A stretch of 64,000 bases of DNA, taken from the NCBI RefSeq assembly GCF_014643635.1, contig NZ_BMJV01000006.1, forward strand, positions 333,463-397,462. Reading direction: 5' to 3'. Within the stretch, counting starts at the first letter, position 1. Each line of letters opens with the position of its first letter. The position numbers and the translations under genes were made by a program. Below the pieces are notes generated by a model. It did no database searches, was not told the origin of the DNA, and saw only the letters and a program-made list of their open reading frames with translations. Shown piece by piece: positions 37,377-46,813 of the stretch. This stretch comes from Salipiger pallidus (lineage in GTDB: Bacteria > Pseudomonadota > Alphaproteobacteria > Rhodobacterales > Rhodobacteraceae).

Positions 37377-38807
37377 ATGTCCGACCGTTTCGACAGTTTC
37401 GTTGTCTTCGCCGAGATGCGCACCGGCTCGAATTTCCTCGAGGCGAATATCAATGCCTTTGACGGGCTGACCTGCCATGGCGAGGCGTTCAACCCGCATT
37501 TCATCGGCTATCCCAATTCGACCGACATCCTAGGCCTCACCCAACCCGAGCGCGACTATGACCCCGAGGCGCTGCTGCGGCGCATCCGCGAAGCGACGGC
37601 GGATGGTATCGGCGGCTTCCGGTACTTCCACGACCATGACCCCCGGGTGCTGGGTACCATCCTGAAGGACGACCGCTGCGCCAAGATCATTCTCACCCGC
37701 AACCCGGTGGACAGCTATGTCAGCTGGAAGATCGCGCAAGCCACAGGGCAGTGGAAGCTTACCAACGTGTCGAAACGCAAGGATGCAAAGGCCGAGTTCG
37801 ACGGGCCAGAATTCGAGGCCCATCTCGAGGCGCTGCAATCCTTCCAGGTGCTGCTGATGAATGCGCTTCAGACCTCGGGGCAGACCGCGTTCTACGTCGC
37901 CTACGAGGATCTGCAGGATGTTGCCGTCATGAACGGACTTGCACGCTGGCTGGGCGCGCGCTCGCAGCTTGATAGCCTCAACAGTGCGCTCAAGCGTCAG
38001 AACCCTGAGCCAATCTCGGAAAAGGTCGCGAATTTTTCACAGATGGAGGCAGCGCTGGCCCGGCTCGACCGGTTCAACCTGACCCGTACCCCGAATTTCG
38101 AGCCGCGCCGTGGCCCGGTGGTGCCAACCTACGTGGGCGGGGCAAGGACGCCGCTGCTTTACATGCCGGTCCGTTCCGGCCCCGAGGATGCGGTGACCCG
38201 CTGGCTGGCGACGCTCGACGGGGTGGGACAGTGGGCGCTGGTGCGCGATTTCAGCCAGAAGAGCCTGCGCCAGTGGAAGCGCGAGCGGCCTGGACATCGC
38301 AGCTTTACCGTGGTGCGCCATCCGCTGGCCCGCGCGCATGACGTGTTTTGCAACCGCATCCTGACGCTGAAGAAGGGCAGTTTCCGCGGCATACGCAAGA
38401 CCCTGCGTCGTGCCCACAATCTGCCCATCCCCGAGGGCGAGCCGGGGGCCGAATACACGCTGGAGCATCACCGTGAGGCCTTCACCGCCTTTCTGTTGTT
38501 CCTAAAGGCCAACCTCGCGGGGCAGACTGCGGTGCGCATCGACGGCCACTGGGCGAGCCAGGCGCAGGTGATACAGGGCATGTCGGAGCTGACGCTGCCC
38601 GACATGATCGTGCGCGAGGATGAGATGGCCAGCTACCTTCCCGCGCTGGCCATGCAAGTGGGGCACGAAGGTCCGCCGGACCCCGAGCCGGTGCCAAGCA
38701 GCGCTCCCTACGGCCTTGCCCAGATCTACGATGACCAGATTGAGACCGCTGCGCGCGAGGCCTATCAGCGCGACTACATCATGTTCGGCTTCGACGACTG
38801 GGCCTAA
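37377..38807 (+). CDS. Two-domain sulfotransferase
   Basis: A 476-residue protein with two sulfotransferase-like halves. The N-terminal half has the 5'-phosphosulfate loop FAEMRTGSNFLEANI and a 3'-phosphate segment IILTRNPVDSYVSWK; it is similar to Stf0-type enzymes. The C-terminal half (from about residue 260) has LLYMPVRSGPEDAVTRWL, a degenerate P-loop, and FTVVRHPLARAHDVFCNRIL with a clear 3'-phosphate signature. It should transfer sulfate from PAPS to a glycan. It begins seven bases after the branching transferase. Whether the second half is active is uncertain. Confidence 0.82.
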   Translation: MSDRFDSFVVFAEMRTGSNFLEANINAFDGLTCHGEAFNPHFIGYPNSTDILGLTQPERDYDPEALLRRIREATADGIGGFRYFHDHDPRVLGTILKDDRCAKIILTRNPVDSYVSWKIAQATGQWKLTNVSKRKDAKAEFDGPEFEAHLEALQSFQVLLMNALQTSGQTAFYVAYEDLQDVAVMNGLARWLGARSQLDSLNSALKRQNPEPISEKVANFSQMEAALARLDRFNLTRTPNFEPRRGPVVPTYVGGARTPLLYMPVRSGPEDAVTRWLATLDGVGQWALVRDFSQKSLRQWKRERPGHRSFTVVRHPLARAHDVFCNRILTLKKGSFRGIRKTLRRAHNLPIPEGEPGAEYTLEHHREAFTAFLLFLKANLAGQTAVRIDGHWASQAQVIQGMSELTLPDMIVREDEMASYLPALAMQVGHEGPPDPEPVPSSAPYGLAQIYDDQIETAAREAYQRDYIMFGFDDWA

Positions 38808-38874
38808 GACCTTGTGGCGCTTGCCGGGTGGCGGTCCCGCGCGTTAGGCTCGGGGCGATCATGCGGGAGGCACC

Positions 38875-39492
38875 ATGCCGGAAGGCTCCATTGGCGCCCG
38901 GCCAGGGCGCAAGTACGATCAGGTGATCGAAGGCGCGCGCGAGGTGTTCCTGCGTGACGGCTTTGAAGGGGCCAGCGTCGATGACATCGCGCGCGCGGCG
39001 GGGGTGTCGAAGGCCACGCTCTACAGCTATTTTCCTGACAAGCGGCAGCTGTTTTCCGAGATGGTCGGCGTGCTCTGCCGTCGGCAGGCGGAGCAGGCCA
39101 ACATGGAGATCGACTTCAGCGCTCCGCCTGCGGCAGTGCTGCCACTGGTAGGGCGGCGTCTGATGCGGTTCATCCTGTCCTCCACGGGCCAGCGCCTCTT
39201 CCGCATCTGTGTGGCCGAGGCCGACCGCTTCCCCGAGCTTGGTGCAGAATACTATCGCTGCGGGCCGCAGATGGTTCAGACGCGACTGCGCGATTACCTC
39301 CTCAAGGCCGCAGCGCGCCGTGAGGTCCGGTTTGATGACGCAAACCTTGCCGCCGCGCAATTCGCCGAGCTCTGCCGGGCCGAGCTTTGGGCGAAGGCGA
39401 TCTTCGGCGTCCAGGCCAGCGTCACCGATGCCGAGGTCGCGCGAACCGTAGATGGCGCGACCTCGATCTTCCTGGCCCGCTACGGCTGCTGA
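38875..39492 (+). CDS. TetR-family transcriptional regulator
   Basis: A 205-residue TetR protein. The helix-turn-helix lies in residues 15-60 (VIEGAREVFLRDGFEGASVDDIARAAGVSKATLYSYFPDKRQLF). The C-terminal domain (LIMRFILSS-like segment to the end) matches the AefR/TetR_C group. The ligand is unknown. It lies 67 bp after the sulfotransferase and could control that locus or an unlinked gene. It ends exactly where the convergent NYN gene ends (39492/39493). Confidence 0.87.
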   Translation: MPEGSIGARPGRKYDQVIEGAREVFLRDGFEGASVDDIARAAGVSKATLYSYFPDKRQLFSEMVGVLCRRQAEQANMEIDFSAPPAAVLPLVGRRLMRFILSSTGQRLFRICVAEADRFPELGAEYYRCGPQMVQTRLRDYLLKAAARREVRFDDANLAAAQFAELCRAELWAKAIFGVQASVTDAEVARTVDGATSIFLARYGC

Positions 39493-40203
39493 TCAGTCGA
39501 GGCGACGCACCAGCAGCTGGTTGCCCGGCCCGCGTTTCGTCTCGAACACCTTCAGCTCGGCCACGAGGTCCGACAGCTTGCGCTTGCCGAAGGTGCGGGT
39601 GTCGAAATCGGGGTTGGCGGCGGTGATGAACTGGCCGAGCTGGCCAAGGGTGTACCAGTCGTCATCCTGCTCGATCGCATCCATGGCGGTGAAGATGAGG
39701 TTGCGTGCCTCTTCCAGGCCCGCCACCGGCTTGGGTGCCTGATTGCCGGGCTTCTGCTCGGGTGCGCCGTCGAGGTTCTCGAGGAAGATGAAGCGTTTGC
39801 ACGCCTTGCGGAAGGCATCGGGGGTTTTCTGCATCCCCATGCCGTAGACATCGAGCCCTTGTTCGCGGATGCGGCTGGCCAGCCGGGTGAAATCGCTGTC
39901 CGAGCTGACCAGCACGAAGCCGTCGAAGCGGCCGGTGTGCATGAGGTCCATGGCGTCAATCACCAGCGCGATGTCCGATGCGTTCTTGCCCACGGTGTTG
40001 GCAGGCGAGTGCAGTGGCACCAGGCCGAACTCGGCCGCGATCTTGGACCAGCCGGCCATCTGCTGGCTGGAGAAGTCGCCATAGAGCCGCCGAACGCTGG
40101 CTTCGCCCAGCGACGCAAGCTCGTCAAAGATGGCGCGGGCATATTTCGGCGACGTGTTGTCGGCGTCGATGAGGACGGCCAGAAGCCGGTTGTCCTGGGT
40201 CAC
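39493..40203 (-). CDS. NYN-domain ribonuclease-like protein with OST-HTH/LOTUS domain
   Basis: A 236-residue protein. Residues 1-140 form a PIN-like NYN domain with conserved acidic residues: LLAVLIDADN, SDIALVIDAMDLM and LVSSDSDFTRLASRIRE. Residues about 165-236 form an OST-HTH/LOTUS RNA-binding domain (WYTLGQLGQFITAANPDFD, FGKRKLSDLVAEL). It is probably an RNA nuclease or RNA-binding protein. GTG 40203 is chosen because GGAG is eight bases upstream and the fold begins there; the longer upstream frame is antisense to the GNAT region. Confidence 0.82.
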   Translation of the reverse strand: MTQDNRLLAVLIDADNTSPKYARAIFDELASLGEASVRRLYGDFSSQQMAGWSKIAAEFGLVPLHSPANTVGKNASDIALVIDAMDLMHTGRFDGFVLVSSDSDFTRLASRIREQGLDVYGMGMQKTPDAFRKACKRFIFLENLDGAPEQKPGNQAPKPVAGLEEARNLIFTAMDAIEQDDDWYTLGQLGQFITAANPDFDTRTFGKRKLSDLVAELKVFETKRGPGNQLLVRRLD

Positions 40204-40219
40204 GTTGGAACTCCGTTGA

Positions 40220-40720
40220 TTAGTCCGCCACCAGCGTCTTGTACATGACAAGCGCGTCCACGTAGCCCGTTTCGGGGTGGTCGAACGCGGCTGGAAGGCG
40301 ACCGACGATCTCGAACCCGGCCTTTTCCCAAAGGCCGACCGCACGTGTGTTGGTCGAGACGACAAAATTGAATTGCATGGCGCGGAACCCGGAGTCCCGC
40401 GCGGTCTGAAGGGCATGGGCCAGCATCGTCCGGGCGATGCCCTTGCCCCGGGTCATGGGATCGGTGACGAAACCGCAGTTGCAGACATGGCTGCCGCCGC
40501 CCTGCTGGTTGCGCACGATGTAGTAGGAGCCGTGCAGCCTGCCGTCCACGATCGCCGAGAACACCCGCCGTTCGCCGCCGGTCCAGTAGGCCAGCGCGTC
40601 CTCGCGGCTGATGTCGCGGTCAATGGTGTAGGTGTCGCCGGCGCGGAACACCTGTTCGAGGATCGCCCCGAGGGCAGCGCCATCGTGCGGTTCGTACGGG
40701 CGGACGTCGGGGGTCGTCAT
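40220..40720 (-). CDS. GNAT-family N-acetyltransferase
   Basis: A 166-residue acetyltransferase. The acetyl-CoA motif A is CGFVTDPMTRGKGIARTMLAHALQTA, and MQFNFVVSTNTRAVGLWEKAGFEIVGR is the C-terminal motif B. It resembles small-molecule or L-amino-acid acetyltransferases; the substrate is unknown. ATG 40720 shares one base with the stop of the upstream ion-channel gene, so translation is probably coupled. A longer upstream frame lies inside the channel gene. Confidence 0.82.
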   Translation of the reverse strand: MTTPDVRPYEPHDGAALGAILEQVFRAGDTYTIDRDISREDALAYWTGGERRVFSAIVDGRLHGSYYIVRNQQGGGSHVCNCGFVTDPMTRGKGIARTMLAHALQTARDSGFRAMQFNFVVSTNTRAVGLWEKAGFEIVGRLPAAFDHPETGYVDALVMYKTLVAD

Positions 40721-41493
40721 CAGGTCTGGCCTTCGGTCTCGATGCGCAGCGTCTTGCCGCAGTGCTTGCAGTGTACCGCATCCTGATCGTGCAGCGACAG
40801 GGCGCATTCGGGGCAGGTGTATCTCACCTTGATGGGCCGGAACAGCACCTGCGCCAGCCGCAGGAACAGCGTCACGCCGGCAATCATCACGATAACCGAG
40901 ATGGTCTTGCCCAGCGGCCCGGTCAGGGTGATGTCGCCGAAGCCCGTCGTGGTCAGCGCGGTGATGGTGAAATAGAGCGCATCGGCGTAGTTGCCGATGT
41001 CCGGGTTGATGCCGTGCTGGGTGGCATAGACCAGGCCGGTCATCACAAAGATGAACACCATCAGGTTTATGGCGGCGACGAAGACGTCCTGATGCTGGCG
41101 AAAGAACGGGAAATCCGCCCTCAGCCGTTTCATCAGCTGGTATGTGTGCAGGAAGCGCAGCGTTCGCAACACCCGCAAAAAGCCCAGTCCCTCGTCCGCC
41201 AGCGGCGCAAGAAACGATGCGATGGAGACGATGTCGGCGATGGTGACCGGACGGATCAGGAACTTCATCCGGTTCGGCTCGATGGCCAGCCGTGCGAGGA
41301 AATCCAGAAGGATGATCGCGCCAAAGGCAAGATCTACGATCTGCACGATGTCATTCATGTCGATGAACGATGTGACAACCACGAAGACGATGGTGATCAC
41401 GTCGAAGCCCAGCAGCCAGTACCGAAAGCGATGCGCGCGGTGGCTGTCGCCTTGGTAAAGCTCGCGCAGAAGGGCGAGGCGGCCTTGGGTCAT
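40720..41493 (-). CDS. Voltage-gated-type potassium channel with C-terminal zinc ribbon
   Basis: A 257-residue six-helix channel of the ion-transporter family. The S4-like segment LRVLRTLRFLHTYQLMKRLR has regularly spaced Arg, and the pore carries TTTGFGD, a K+ filter variant. After S6 a soluble tail has CPEC...CKHC, a four-cysteine zinc ribbon. ATG 41493 (MTQGRLALLREL) is preferred over ATG 41526, which adds 11 residues without a ribosome site. It is coupled to the GNAT gene. Confidence 0.85.
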   Translation of the reverse strand: MTQGRLALLRELYQGDSHRAHRFRYWLLGFDVITIVFVVVTSFIDMNDIVQIVDLAFGAIILLDFLARLAIEPNRMKFLIRPVTIADIVSIASFLAPLADEGLGFLRVLRTLRFLHTYQLMKRLRADFPFFRQHQDVFVAAINLMVFIFVMTGLVYATQHGINPDIGNYADALYFTITALTTTGFGDITLTGPLGKTISVIVMIAGVTLFLRLAQVLFRPIKVRYTCPECALSLHDQDAVHCKHCGKTLRIETEGQT

Positions 41494-41794
41494 GCGTGCG
41501 GATATCCTGCCATAGATCAAAGGCATACCCCGGCATGTCCGCTTCGGGCAAGCAGGAAGGTTGGCTGCCTTGGGGGCGTCCGTCTTCTCAGGTTAAAGCG
41601 ATGCAGCAAGATTGGAACAGGGGGCTCAGAGGCTTGTCGGGCACGGGGATGGTCTGTGACGCGCATTGCCTGCCTTTGGCACCGCACGTAGGCGCGACTG
41701 TTTCCCTCCAGAGTGACTGTGGTGAGGTGACGGAGCGTTCTGGCGTGATGGGAGACTTTGCAGGTATCGGCCGCGATCTCTCCATTGCCTGAGC

Positions 41795-41806
41795 TTTCAC
41801 GTGAAA
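41795..41806. promoter_or_regulatory. TTTCACGTGAAA palindrome, parS-like
   Basis: A perfect 12-bp palindrome. With flanks it reads GCTTTCACGTGAAACT, which agrees with the chromosomal ParB site TGTTTCACGTGAAACA at 13 of 16 positions, with the right half nearly complete. It stands 8 bp before the hexanucleotide repeat in a gene-free interval. Confidence 0.4.
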
Positions 41807-41812
41807 CTATTT

Positions 41813-41870
<58 letters not shown>

Positions 41871-41990
41871 CAGACCTGCACGCGGTTTCGCCTTGGATTT
41901 GCCTTCTGCTGCGCCGCGCCCGCGGTGCCAGCCCCGGGGCTTGGGCGTCTTCCTAAGCCATCAACCGAAGAGCACCTGTCCATAACTGCA

Positions 41991-42017
41991 AGGCCCCCGC
42001 CAATGGGGCAGGGGCCT
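41991..42017 (-). terminator. Terminator-like hairpin downstream of clpA
   Basis: Read on the minus strand, AGGCCCC-T-GCC-CCATT-GGC-G-GGGGCCT pairs over 11 positions with a G-U wobble, 25 bp after the clpA stop, and is followed by TTG. On the plus strand the wobble becomes a C-A mismatch, so it favours clpA transcripts. Confidence 0.65.
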
Positions 42018-42042
42018 GTTCGTTTTCGTCAGAAGGCGGGGA

Positions 42043-44373
42043 TCACTCAGCTGTCAGAAGCGGCGGCTTCTTCGAAGACAGGCGCAGCTTGTCCGGTCCC
42101 TCGATGGTGAGCGACAGCTCGCCATCCTTGACGCCGACCTTGACCACGCCGCCCTTGGTGAGCTTGCCGAACAGGAGCTCTTCGGCCAGAGGCTTCTTGA
42201 GGTTCTCCTGGATCACGCGGCCGAGCGGGCGGGCGCCCATGCGGTCGTCGTAGCCCTTTTCGCCAAGCCATTCTGCCGCGGGGCGAGTCAGCTCGATGGT
42301 GACGTTGCGGTCCATGAGCTGGGCTTCGAGCTGCAGAACGAACTTCTCGACCACCGACAGGATGACCTCCTTGGGCAGCGGCTGGAAGCTGATGACCGCG
42401 TCCAGACGGTTGCGGAATTCCGGCGTGAAGGTCCGCTCGATTGCGGCGGTGTCCTCGCCTGTCCGGCGCTCCCGGCCGAAGCCGATTGCGGCCTTGGCCT
42501 GTTCCGCGGCACCCGCGTTCGAGGTCATGATGAGGATCACGTTGCGGAAATCCACGGTACGCCCGTTGTGGTCGGTGAGCGAGCCATGGTCCATCACCTG
42601 CAGCAGGATGTTGTAGACATCCGGGTGCGCCTTCTCGATCTCGTCGAGCAGCAGCACGCAATGCGGGTGCTGGTCCACGCCATCGGTCAGCTGACCGCCC
42701 TGGTCGAAGCCCACGTAGCCCGGAGGCGCGCCGATCAGACGGCTCACCGCGTGCTTTTCCATGTACTCGGACATGTCGAAGCGCAGCAATTCCACGCCCA
42801 GCGTGCTGGCAAGCTGCTTGGCCACCTCGGTCTTGCCGACGCCGGTGGGGCCGGCAAAGAGGTAGTTGCCGATCGGTTTTTCCGGTTCGCGCAGACCCGC
42901 ACGGGCCAGCTTGATCGCGGAAGACAGCGCCACGATGGCATCGTCCTGTCCGAAGACCACGCGCTTGAGCGACCCTTCGAGATCCTTGAGCACCTCCGCG
43001 TCGTTCTTGGAGACGTTCTTCGGGGGAATGCGGGCGATCTTGGCCACGACATCCTCGATCTCCTTGGTGCCGATGGTCTTGCGACGCTTGGATTCGGCCA
43101 CGAGATGCTGCGCCGCGCCCGCCTCGTCGATCACGTCGATCGCCTTGTCGGGCAGCTTGCGATCATTGATGTAGCGCGCGGACAGCTCCACGGCGGTCTT
43201 GATCGCCTCCGCCGTGTATTTGATCGAATGGTGCTCTTCGAAATAGGGCTTGAGACCCTTGAGGATCTTTACCGTATCTTCGACCGAAGGTTCGGACACG
43301 TCGATCTTCTGGAACCGGCGGCTGAGCGCGCGATCTTTCTCGAAGTGCTGGCGGAATTCCTTGTAGGTGGTCGAGCCCATGGTGCGCAGCTTGCCCCCCT
43401 GAAGTGCGGGCTTCAGCAGGTTCGATGCGTCCATGGCACCGCCCGAGGTGGCGCCGGCGCCGATCACAGTGTGGATCTCGTCAATGAAGAGCACCGCGTC
43501 GGGGTGTTCCTCAAGCTCGGTCACCACGGCCTTCAGGCGTTCCTCGAAATCACCACGGTAGCGGGTGCCCGCCAGCAGTGCGCCCATGTCGAGCGAGTAG
43601 ATCGTGGTCTTGGACAGCACCTTGGGCGTGTCGCCCGACACGATCTTGCGCGCCAGCCCCTCGGCGATGGCGGTCTTGCCCACGCCGGGATCGCCCACCA
43701 GAAGCGGGTTGTTCTTGCGGCGGCGGCACAGCACCTGAATGCAGCGTTCGACCTCGGATTCGCGGCCAATAAGCGGGTCGACATCCCCCTTGCGGGACTT
43801 GGCGTTGAGGTCCACGCAGTACTTCCCGAGCGCCGACTCCTTGTTGTCGGCAGGCGCTTCGGACTGGGTCTGCTTGGTCTCTTCCTCGGCGTCCGAGGCG
43901 CCCTGCACCGGGCGCGCTTCGCCGTAGGCCGGGTTCTTGGCTACGCCGTGGGCGATGAAGTTCACCGCATCGTAACGCGTCATATCCTGCTCCTGCAGGA
44001 AATATGCGGCGTTCGATTCGCGTTCGGCAAAGATCGCGACCAGTGCGTTGGCACCGGTCACTTCCGTGCGGCCAGAGGACTGCACGTGGATCGCTGCGCG
44101 CTGGATGACCCGCTGGAACGCGGCGGTGGGCACCGCCTCTGAACCTTCGATGTCGGTGACGAGGTTGGACAGATCCTCGTCGATGAACTCGACCAGCGTT
44201 GTGCGCAACTCTTCCGTATCCACGGAACAGGCTTTCATCACGCGGGCTGCATCGGGTTCGTCAATGAGAGCGAGCAGGAGATGTTCCAGCGTCGCAAATT
44301 CATGGCTGCGCGAATTCGCGAGAGCCAGGGCTGCGTGAATGGCCTGTTCCAGGGTGTTCGAGAAAGACGGCAC
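42043..44373 (-). CDS. clpA: ATP-dependent Clp protease ATP-binding subunit ClpA
   Basis: A 776-residue Hsp100 unfoldase with an N-domain (residues 1-140), AAA-1 with GDPGVGKT and LFIDEIH, and AAA-2 with GPTGVGKT and [12 protein letters not shown]. There is no long middle coiled coil, which separates it from ClpB. It feeds substrates to ClpP. GTG 44373 has a strong GAGGAG site eight bases upstream and gives the usual [14 protein letters not shown] start; ATG 44427 adds 18 unlikely residues. The adaptor gene clpS is not adjacent here. Confidence 0.92.
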   Translation of the reverse strand: MPSFSNTLEQAIHAALALANSRSHEFATLEHLLLALIDEPDAARVMKACSVDTEELRTTLVEFIDEDLSNLVTDIEGSEAVPTAAFQRVIQRAAIHVQSSGRTEVTGANALVAIFAERESNAAYFLQEQDMTRYDAVNFIAHGVAKNPAYGEARPVQGASDAEEETKQTQSEAPADNKESALGKYCVDLNAKSRKGDVDPLIGRESEVERCIQVLCRRRKNNPLLVGDPGVGKTAIAEGLARKIVSGDTPKVLSKTTIYSLDMGALLAGTRYRGDFEERLKAVVTELEEHPDAVLFIDEIHTVIGAGATSGGAMDASNLLKPALQGGKLRTMGSTTYKEFRQHFEKDRALSRRFQKIDVSEPSVEDTVKILKGLKPYFEEHHSIKYTAEAIKTAVELSARYINDRKLPDKAIDVIDEAGAAQHLVAESKRRKTIGTKEIEDVVAKIARIPPKNVSKNDAEVLKDLEGSLKRVVFGQDDAIVALSSAIKLARAGLREPEKPIGNYLFAGPTGVGKTEVAKQLASTLGVELLRFDMSEYMEKHAVSRLIGAPPGYVGFDQGGQLTDGVDQHPHCVLLLDEIEKAHPDVYNILLQVMDHGSLTDHNGRTVDFRNVILIMTSNAGAAEQAKAAIGFGRERRTGEDTAAIERTFTPEFRNRLDAVISFQPLPKEVILSVVEKFVLQLEAQLMDRNVTIELTRPAAEWLGEKGYDDRMGARPLGRVIQENLKKPLAEELLFGKLTKGGVVKVGVKDGELSLTIEGPDKLRLSSKKPPLLTAE

Positions 44374-44528
44374 GGCGGCGCTCCTCTTGTCTGTGTCGGG
44401 CGTGGTGGACCCAACATTGCCTTCCATAGTTAAAGTTTGGTCAGTACCGGCGTTCCATCAAGAAGTTTCTTTGCCGACTGCGCTCACATTTACCCTATGG
44501 CTGGCAACGTGGCGTGAAAATCAGCGGC

Positions 44529-45284
44529 TCAGAACCGGTCTTTCCTGCCCCTGATCTCGGCAAAGACGGCCGCATCAGAAGCGTCTTCCATGCCGAGAAT
44601 CCTGCGGATTTCCGGGGATGAGGGTCTCAGGAAAGGGTTGGTGGCCAGTTCCTCGGACAGCATGCAGGAGGCGGTCGGTTGCCCCTCTGCCCGGGCTTTG
44701 GCAATGGCGTCTGATCTCAATTTAAGCGCCTCGTTGCCCGGTTCAATGGTCAGGGCGAACTTCGCATTCGAAGATGTGTATTCGTGCCCCGAGCAAACCA
44801 GCGTTTCCGGAGGCAGGTGCGACAGCTTGTGGAGGCTGTCCCACATCTGCGTCGGCGTGCCCTCGAACACCCGCCCACACCCGAGGGCCATGAGGCTGTC
44901 GGCGGTAAACACCGCTTCTGCCTGCGGAAAATGGAACGCCACGTGGCCCAGCGTATGGCCGGGCACGAAGATCACGGTGCAGGAGGTGCCGCCGACCTCG
45001 ATCACGTCGCCGCCTTCGACGGCACGGTCGAGGGACGGCAGCTTGTCCTGTTCGGCGCGCGGGCCGATGACGGTGCAGCCATAGCGGTCGACGAGTTCGG
45101 CGACCCCGCCCACGTGGTCGTGATGATGGTGGGTGATCAGAAGGGTATCAAGGCTCCAGCCGCGGGTCTCGAGCGCATCGATGATGGGGCCGGCCTCGGG
45201 GGCGTCGATCAGCACAATGCCGGACGGGCCCTCGACGAGGTAGGCGTAATTGTCGCTCAGACAGGGGATTGTGACGATCTGCAT
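44529..45284 (-). CDS. gloB: Hydroxyacylglutathione hydrolase (glyoxalase II)
   Basis: A 251-residue metallo-beta-lactamase fold protein. It has the metal motif THHHHDHVGG, VIFVPGHTLGHVAFHF, FTADSLMALGCGRVFEGT, and CSGHEYTSSNAKFAL with the C-terminal helical part of GloB. It hydrolyses S-lactoylglutathione from methylglyoxal detoxification. ATG 45284 follows AAGGAAAAGTCC; the longer frame upstream is antisense to the divergent methyltransferase. Confidence 0.93.
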   Translation of the reverse strand: MQIVTIPCLSDNYAYLVEGPSGIVLIDAPEAGPIIDALETRGWSLDTLLITHHHHDHVGGVAELVDRYGCTVIGPRAEQDKLPSLDRAVEGGDVIEVGGTSCTVIFVPGHTLGHVAFHFPQAEAVFTADSLMALGCGRVFEGTPTQMWDSLHKLSHLPPETLVCSGHEYTSSNAKFALTIEPGNEALKLRSDAIAKARAEGQPTASCMLSEELATNPFLRPSSPEIRRILGMEDASDAAVFAEIRGRKDRF

Positions 45285-45349
45285 GGACTTTTCCTTGCGG
45301 GCTTTGCCAGACTGTCCCCCAAGAGTGACCCAACCGGAAGGCCGCCGCA

Positions 45350-46099
45350 ATGCACCTTGATGTGCACAGCCTGCGCAATTTCTATTACCGCAGCGCCCTG
45401 GGGCGCGCCGCGCAGCGCATAGTGCGTGACCAGGTGCTGCGCTACTGGCCGCATTGCGGGGCACAGACCGTGGCGGGCTACGGCTTTGCGGTGCCGCTGC
45501 TGCGCCCCTATCTGGGCGACGCGCGGCGGGTGGTCGGGCTGATGCCCGCGCCGCAAGGGGTGCTGCACTGGCCGGCGGGGATGCCCAACGTGTCGGTGCT
45601 GTGTGAGGAAACCTTCTGGCCGCTCGAGACCGGCCACGTCGACCGGCTGATCATGATGCACGGGCTGGAAACCTCGGAAAGCCCGTCTGAGCTGCTGGAT
45701 GAATGCTACCGCGTGCTGGGGCCGGGGGGAGAGGCGCTGTTCATCGTGCCCAACCGGTCGGGCCTCTGGGCGCGGTCTGATCGCACGCCTTTTGGCTACG
45801 GGCGGCCCTATTCGTTGAGCCAGCTAGATGCGCAGCTGCGGCGCCATGATTTCATCCGTCAGTCTCATGTGTCGGTGTTGTTCCAGCCGCCGTCATCGCG
45901 GCGGTTCTGGATGCGCACCGGCCCCGTATGGGAGCGGATCGGCCGCGCGATTCCGGCGGTGATGGCGGGCGGGGTGCTGATGGTGCATGCGACCAAGCGC
46001 TACCCGCCGCAGCGCAAGGGCCTGGGAGACAAGGTTCGGGTGCCCAACCCGCTCGAGGTGCTGTCCCCCAAGCCGGCGAAGGAGCCGAAGGCGGTCTGA
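45350..46099 (+). CDS. SAM-dependent methyltransferase domain protein
   Basis: A 249-residue class I methyltransferase-like protein. The fold is suggested by [17 protein letters not shown] in place of motif [48 protein letters not shown], and [12 protein letters not shown]. Motif I lacks the standard GxGxG, so cofactor binding needs testing. It is divergent from gloB with a 65-bp gap, a pair often kept together in Rhodobacterales. The substrate is unknown. Confidence 0.78.
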   Translation: MHLDVHSLRNFYYRSALGRAAQRIVRDQVLRYWPHCGAQTVAGYGFAVPLLRPYLGDARRVVGLMPAPQGVLHWPAGMPNVSVLCEETFWPLETGHVDRLIMMHGLETSESPSELLDECYRVLGPGGEALFIVPNRSGLWARSDRTPFGYGRPYSLSQLDAQLRRHDFIRQSHVSVLFQPPSSRRFWMRTGPVWERIGRAIPAVMAGGVLMVHATKRYPPQRKGLGDKVRVPNPLEVLSPKPAKEPKAV

Positions 46100-46102
46100 C
46101 CG

Positions 46103-46813
46103 TCAGCCGGTCGCCAGCCTAATGAAGCTGATGCTGGTGTTCGAGGTGATCTCGGGTGGGGGCAGGCGCGTGTCGAAATCATGCAGGGTGTTGCCGGTTG
46201 CCGGGTCGATGGTCTCACCTGCTTCGCCGAGGTCATAATGCCCCAGCACAACGCCTCCAAAATATTCGACGGTCGCCTCGGTGCCGGTGATCCCGGCCTT
46301 CGCGGCCTCATCGAAGTCGAGGCTCACGCCTTCGGGGATGAGCACAACCCAGCGGTCGTATTCCTCGAATTCCGTGCTAGCCGTTGAAACCGCTGCAATT
46401 TCGTCGAGCACGACAACCAACCCCTCGATGTCCTCCGCGATGACGTAATCGACGACATCCACCAGTTCGGCATGGGTGTCCGCCTGGACGGCCTGCGGTG
46501 TCTCGCCGTCCTCGGTAGAGCTCTCGGTCACGTGGATGGTGATGTCTTCGATCGCGTGGCCCGGGTCTTGGGGCAGGGCGTGTTCGATGGGATCGTGATG
46601 GATCGCGTCACTCTGCCATGTGTCGATCGGATCCAGAAGGTCCGGGGTGGGGATGTCAGCGGTGCTCACGTAAGGCATTCTCCCCGGCGCGTCCTCGTCT
46701 TCGGAATGATCCTGATACCCGTCGTCGGCATCGTCATCGGTCGCGCTTGCCTGATTCAGCACGATGGCCGATGCGAGGCCGCAAATGCCGACCAATCCGA
46801 GGATGTGCAGCAT
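46103..46813 (-). CDS. Acidic exported hypothetical protein
   Basis: Family not recognised. It is a 236-residue protein from ATG 46813 with an N-terminal hydrophobic helix (MLHILGLVGICGLASAIVL), which may be a signal or membrane anchor. The following part is extremely acidic (DDDADDGYQDHSEDED). The C-terminal half contains a patterned segment YVIAEDIEGLVVVLDE and EYFGGVVLGHYDLGEAGETIDPATG. The composition could bind Ca2+, but no repeat of an RTX type is present. It is convergent with the methyltransferase gene (3-bp gap). Confidence 0.6.
   Translation of the reverse strand: MLHILGLVGICGLASAIVLNQASATDDDADDGYQDHSEDEDAPGRMPYVSTADIPTPDLLDPIDTWQSDAIHHDPIEHALPQDPGHAIEDITIHVTESSTEDGETPQAVQADTHAELVDVVDYVIAEDIEGLVVVLDEIAAVSTASTEFEEYDRWVVLIPEGVSLDFDEAAKAGITGTEATVEYFGGVVLGHYDLGEAGETIDPATGNTLHDFDTRLPPPEITSNTSISFIRLATG

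Noticed and set aside
28412..38807. Recently transferred island
   Set aside because: No integrase, tRNA, flanking repeat or clear base-composition change was seen; codon use looks like that of the neighbours.
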